A program made the position numbers and the translations under genes. Shown here in pieces: positions 17,301-20,007 of a DNA stretch of 20,007 nucleotides; positions within the stretch are counted from its first letter, which is position 1, and every line of letters starts with the position of its first letter. The notes under the pieces are model-generated. The model was not told where the DNA came from and ran no database searches. It worked only from the letters and a program-made list of their open reading frames with translations. Origin of the DNA: Dysgonamonadaceae bacterium (GTDB lineage: Bacteria; Bacteroidota; Bacteroidia; Bacteroidales; Azobacteroidaceae); NCBI GenBank assembly GCA_031261015.1, contig JAISKG010000248.1:1-20007 (forward strand), given 5' to 3'.

Positions 17301-17558
17301 AACGGTTTGCGTATGATAGCCGATGAAGGAAAAAGACAATTTCCCTTTCGCCGGAGTTTCGATGGTATAGTTGCCGTCGATATCCGATGCGGTTCCTTGC
17401 GTAGTCCCAGGAATTGTAACACTAACTCCCGGCAGAGTTTCGCCTTTCGTGTCCGTCACGACTCCGTTTATTTTCACGGATTGCGCCCACACGAGAATGG
17501 GAAACATCCCAAAAAGACATAATAGCCAGATTAATTTCTTGTGAAACGTGTTTGTCAT
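14379..17558 (-). CDS. SusC/RagA-family TonB-dependent outer-membrane transporter
   Basis: This 1059-residue outer-membrane transporter imports xylan oligosaccharides with energy from TonB. A signal peptide ends near LVWA-QSVK (residue 25). Then come a carboxypeptidase-regulatory-like domain (about 28-100; VVTDTKGETLPGVSVTIPG), a TonB-box region (DELVVVGYG, 106-114), the plug domain (about 115-240; RIRGINSLNASNEPIYVIDG, ILKDASATAIYGSRAANGVI) and a large beta-barrel ending in aromatic GINVTF. No STN domain is seen, so it is probably not tied to an anti-sigma pathway. The ATG at 17558 is preferred over 17591 because it begins at the signal peptide. It is the first gene of the operon, 123 bp after the regulator stop, with a weak promoter candidate between them. 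Confidence 0.97.
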   Translation of the reverse strand: MTNTFHKKLIWLLCLFGMFPILVWAQSVKINGVVTDTKGETLPGVSVTIPGTTQGTASDIDGNYTIETPAKGKLSFSFIGYHTQTVDVNGRTVINVTLQEDTKMLDELVVVGYGSMKRSDLTGAITSVGSDAIAKSTPTSIDQVLQGRAAGVQVQQNSGIPGGSTSIRIRGINSLNASNEPIYVIDGIVINGSSGSNMENPLASINPADVVTMDILKDASATAIYGSRAANGVIMITTTRGKEGVSKITYDGYIGAQTMPKKLRLLTLQEYAYLQHDRNEIMSYPLYDAFVRPDLLGKGTDWQDELFTTALTTNHNLSISGGNAKTTYAIGAGYLNQDGIAYGSGFERLSLRGNLDTEVKSWLKASVNFNISDAKQTITVGETDGNNSNLINIALFYRPNIAARNIDGSFGGQETVDINNSQANPLGLALLRENRNDRASARSNIYLEATIIKGLTWKTEFSSEIGMNNVYRFTPSYQFGALVNEVRESERSKSFNVYWAYRNLLNFNRTFEKVHSVNVMLGQELQSSSWEYLYGYRNGMLTNYAPDLDTGDPSSAKNMGSSGGNQMSSFFGRLFYSYDDRYLLTTTLRRDGSSSFARGHRWSTFPSVALAWRISGEEFMKNTEEISNLKLRLGWGKVGNSNTAPYAYTSVLRAIATPGGTGLVAANTANPNLKWETTDATNLGLDAGFLGNRIEVVMDVYYKKTDNLLLQPQFPSFLGTSQSPDDDYRYQTGPWQNIGSLENKGFEISVNTRNIETKNFSWNSNVVFSLNRNKVLSLDSENSFFFKKIAKGAEASDITLTTVGQPIGQFYGYKVIGRFDSATDFYYKDANGVVHETPRPRDISIGTNGVWIGDYMFADISGPDGVPDGVIDENDRTYIGNPEPKFTYGIGNTFSYKSFDLNIYFNGSYGNDVFNWIRRWTDDPSQGSTLSIRATEFARIEGDDFKSAQVVGGSPLMPRMTSSDTNGNYRVSDRFVEDGSYLRLQNISLGYTLPKAWVKKISIENVRVYANLQNVYTWTKYKGYDPEIGSINQDALLTGIDNARYPSPKIYTAGINVTF

Positions 17559-17588
17559 ATTCAATAAATTTAAGATTGATTTTGGTTC

Positions 17589-17596
17589 CAAAATTA
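17589..17596 (-). promoter_or_regulatory. Possible -7 promoter element TAATTTTG for the xylan operon
   Basis: On the minus strand, TAATTTTG matches the Bacteroides -7 consensus TAnnTTTG and would give a leader of about 25-30 bases before the SusC ATG. No TTTG is seen at the -33 distance, which is common for promoters that need an activator such as the hybrid regulator next door. A second near match, TACATTTC, lies at 17624-17631. The 123-bp gap holds no other clear site. Confidence 0.35.
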
Positions 17597-17681
17597 CGAT
17601 TTCACACGTTATCTATTGCAGTCGAAATGTATCAAAAACTTTGGCGCTTGTTACATCGGTGGAGAAAATTTAGTCGTATTT

Positions 17682-20007
17682 TCACTTTCCCCTATACTCT
17701 TTCGGCGAAACACCGTAAAATTCCCTGAATGAATTGGAAAAATGCGACATATTGGTGAATCCCAAAGCGTAAGCGACTTCCGAAATCGTTAGTTTCGGAT
17801 TGGTCAGAAGTTCGCCGGCTTGCTTCAGGCGGATGGTTTTGATAAAATCGCGCGCCGACTGGTTGGTCAGTTCTTTCAATTTGCGGTGCATGTGTACGCG
17901 GCTCATGCCTACGCCGTGCGCGAGCAACTCGACGTTTAAGTCGGGATCGGAAATATTTGCATTGATGATCTTGATAATTTTCTCGTACAAAACCTGATCA
18001 GACGGCTTGAGGACAACCGGCTCGATCAGTTCACGGTTTTCTTCCGAATCGACGGCGCGCGGTTTCAAACGTTCCCTGTTTTCAAAAATATTGCTGACGA
18101 TGCTTTGCAACAGGTCGATATTGAATGGCTTGGCGATATACGCATCGGCTCCGGTATCGAAACCGGCGGCTTTGTCTTCGTCGGAAGTCTTGGCTGTGAG
18201 CAAGATGATAGGAATGTGATTGACGGTGACGTTGGCTTTTACTTTTTTCGTCAGGGCGATTCCATCCATTTCCGGCATCATCACGTCGCTGATCACCAAG
18301 TCGGGTTTTTCTTTCAAAATGAAATTCAAAGCTTCTTTTCCGTTAAGCGCTTCGGAGATGCGGTAGTTTTCAGAAAGTGCTTCCTTCAAATATTGGCGAA
18401 TTTCGTTTTCGTCGTCCACGATCAGCACACGGTATTTCGTTTTGGGTCGCGGTTTGCGACTTTTAGTTACCTGTTCGCTCGCATCCTGCGTTACTTTGGG
18501 AAGAATCATTTCTTTTCGGACAAACGGAACAGCGGTAGCGGGGGGGGGCATAACTTCTTCTATATTAGATAAATGAGCATTACCCAAAGGCAAACAGATA
18601 ATAAACTCGCTTCCCCGCGCATCCGTGCGGTTGCGGGCAGAAATCGTTCCGTGCTGCAATTCGACCAGCGAACGCGCCAAGTGCAAACCAACTCCCGTAC
18701 CGAAAATATTTTTCGTTTCGTCGGTATTGATCTGATAAAAACGCTCGAAGATTTTTTCAAGTTGGTCTTCTTCGATGCCGGGGCCGGTATCGGAAACGAT
18801 AATCTCGTAGTCGTTCGCCGCGCGGCGAAGCGTAACTGTAATTTCCCCATTCTCAGGCGTATATTTAAAAGCATTGGAAAGAAGATTGACCAGTACTTTA
18901 TCGAAATTATTCAAATCAATCCAAACTTTCAATTGCTCGTCGGCATGAACAAACGAAAAGCGGATATTTTGCTTTTCAGCTTGATATTCAAATGTTTGCA
19001 TTAAATCGTCGATGAAACTGACAATATCGGTTTCGCGAAATTTCATCGACATCGAACCTTTATCGATTTTACGAAGATCCATTAATTGGTTGATTAATTG
19101 CAGAATGCGTTGAGCATTACGATAAATCAACAGATATACTTTTTGCTGCGCCTGATCTTTGCATTCCGAAATCAACTTCTCGAGCGGACTGATAATCAAG
19201 GTCATCGGTGTGCGGATTTCGTGCGAGATATTGATAAAGAACTGCAATTTCGCTTCACTGATCTGTTCGGCGTGCTCGCTACGCATCAATTCCTGTCGGT
19301 GACGAATTCGCTCCATGATAAAACGCGAAATTCCCCAAACCAGCAAAACGAACAAAAGAAGGTAACCCAGCTTTGCCCAAACGGTTAAATACCAAGGTGG
19401 CGAAATAATCAACGTAATGATTTTTTCCGAAGAATAATTACTGTAAAAGAACGCCCTGATTTTCAGGCGGTAAGTTCCGTAATGAATATTGGTAAAATAT
19501 ATCCGGTTTACACCGGGTTCGGTACTGACCCATTCGGAGTTAAGGCCCTCGAGCATGTATTGATAGGCGATTTGCTCGGAAAAACCGTAATTGAAAGTTG
19601 AAAATTCCAGCGCAAACATGTTATCGTCGTAACTAAGCCGGATGGTATCGACGTCGGAAATAAAACCGGTAAAAATCGTATTTCTTCCCGATTTTTGTCC
19701 CGAAATAACCGGCTTATCTGCTAAATACAAACCGGTTAAGTAAAGATTGAGCGAAGTTTTCCGGTCACCGATTTCCGCCGGGTAAAAGGAAGTGATACCG
19801 CCGGTGCCGCCGAAAAACATTTCCCCGTCTTTCGATTTGAAAGCCGCACCCATGCTAAATTCGTTGCCTTGCAAACCATCGAAAACATAATAATTGAGAA
19901 ATTCGTTTTCGGCGATTTTCAGTTTCGAGATTCCCGAATGCGTACTCAACCACAAATTGCCGTTGTTGTCTCCTAAGATGCTGCAAATCACATTACTTGG
20001 CAATCCG
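17682..20007 (-). CDS. Hybrid two-component system regulator (HTCS), partial at N-terminus
   Basis: This is the C-terminal 774 or so residues of a one-piece sensor-regulator that detects oligosaccharides in the periplasm and activates its PUL. The frame is open to the window edge, so the start is outside; the TTG at 20003 is an internal Leu. Counting from it: end of the Reg_prop propeller (1-75), Y_Y_Y domain (about 120-200), one membrane helix (210-230), HisKA with phospho-His261 (NISHEIRTPM), HATPase with Asn377, DTGPGI (405-410) and GTGVGLHLA (435-443), receiver domain with phospho-Asp573 (ISDVMMPEMDG) and Lys625, and an AraC-type helix-turn-helix (about 690-773; SRVHMHRKLKELTNQSARDF, GFTNMSHFSNSFREF). 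All key residues are intact. It faces the SusC operon in the same direction, the usual place for its cognate regulator. Xylan regulator XynR of Prevotella bryantii is of this class. A C9 tract lies in the kinase-receiver linker. Confidence 0.97.
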   Translation of the reverse strand, partial: GLPSNVICSILGDNNGNLWLSTHSGISKLKIAENEFLNYYVFDGLQGNEFSMGAAFKSKDGEMFFGGTGGITSFYPAEIGDRKTSLNLYLTGLYLADKPVISGQKSGRNTIFTGFISDVDTIRLSYDDNMFALEFSTFNYGFSEQIAYQYMLEGLNSEWVSTEPGVNRIYFTNIHYGTYRLKIRAFFYSNYSSEKIITLIISPPWYLTVWAKLGYLLLFVLLVWGISRFIMERIRHRQELMRSEHAEQISEAKLQFFINISHEIRTPMTLIISPLEKLISECKDQAQQKVYLLIYRNAQRILQLINQLMDLRKIDKGSMSMKFRETDIVSFIDDLMQTFEYQAEKQNIRFSFVHADEQLKVWIDLNNFDKVLVNLLSNAFKYTPENGEITVTLRRAANDYEIIVSDTGPGIEEDQLEKIFERFYQINTDETKNIFGTGVGLHLARSLVELQHGTISARNRTDARGSEFIICLPLGNAHLSNIEEVMPPPATAVPFVRKEMILPKVTQDASEQVTKSRKPRPKTKYRVLIVDDENEIRQYLKEALSENYRISEALNGKEALNFILKEKPDLVISDVMMPEMDGIALTKKVKANVTVNHIPIILLTAKTSDEDKAAGFDTGADAYIAKPFNIDLLQSIVSNIFENRERLKPRAVDSEENRELIEPVVLKPSDQVLYEKIIKIINANISDPDLNVELLAHGVGMSRVHMHRKLKELTNQSARDFIKTIRLKQAGELLTNPKLTISEVAYALGFTNMSHFSNSFREFYGVSPKEYRGK
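18540..18548. repeat. Nine-base G (C on coding strand) homopolymer in the regulator linker
   Basis: Nine consecutive G on the plus strand read as C9 in the regulator gene and encode three prolines (MPPPATAVPF) between the kinase ATPase domain and the receiver domain. Gain or loss of one base would stop translation of the receiver and DNA-binding part. No other G or C run this long was noticed in the window. Such tracts are slippage-prone. Confidence 0.85.

Noticed and set aside
1..20007. CRISPR array, tRNA, rRNA, transposase or integrase genes
   Set aside because: No regularly spaced repeats, no recognisable RNA gene and no mobile-element protein motif were seen on either strand.

Overview
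The window looks like the chromosome of an anaerobic Bacteroidota, most likely order Bacteroidales. The evidence is a SusC/SusD pair, a one-piece hybrid two-component regulator, lipoproteins with acidic residues after the lipobox Cys, no clear Shine-Dalgarno sites, and a promoter of the TTTG / TAnnTTTG type. Genus cannot be set from this sequence alone. Every gene I can support lies on the minus strand, so the window is best read from high to low coordinates.

From 20007 down to about 4066 lies a compact xylan polysaccharide-utilisation locus (PUL). The order is: hybrid two-component regulator (cut by the window edge), SusC-like TonB-dependent transporter, SusD-like lipoprotein, IPT/TIG surface glycan-binding lipoprotein, GH10 endoxylanase with an internal carbohydrate-binding module, SASA-type acetylesterase, GPH-family sugar:cation symporter, second GH10 xylanase, and GH43 enzyme. 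From SusC to the symporter, genes are 7 to 19 bp apart or overlap by one base, so they are probably one transcript. Gaps of about 60 and 82 bp precede the last two genes, and the 82-bp gap holds a long inverted repeat. From memory, the esterase-symporter-GH10-GH43 block resembles the xylanase cluster of Prevotella bryantii.

Inferred working model: the surface GH10, SGBP and SusD capture and cut xylan, and SusC imports the oligosaccharides. The esterase and second GH10 trim them in the periplasm, the symporter moves short products across the inner membrane, and the GH43 (no signal peptide) releases pentoses in the cytoplasm. The hybrid regulator senses oligosaccharides in the periplasm and switches the locus on.

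From 4065 to 1 lies a second unit: a 338-bp non-coding region followed by a secreted 1230-residue YD/RHS-type protein. The non-coding region holds a good Bacteroidales promoter and two palindromes. It also holds a nested, branched inverted-repeat structure of about 126 bp inside the predicted 5' leader, which is the least explained signal in the window. By eye the RHS-type gene is more AT-rich than the PUL. Other points to revisit are a C9 homopolymer in the regulator linker, dispersed repeats overlapping stop codons, and the predicted split of the two GH10 enzymes between surface and periplasm.
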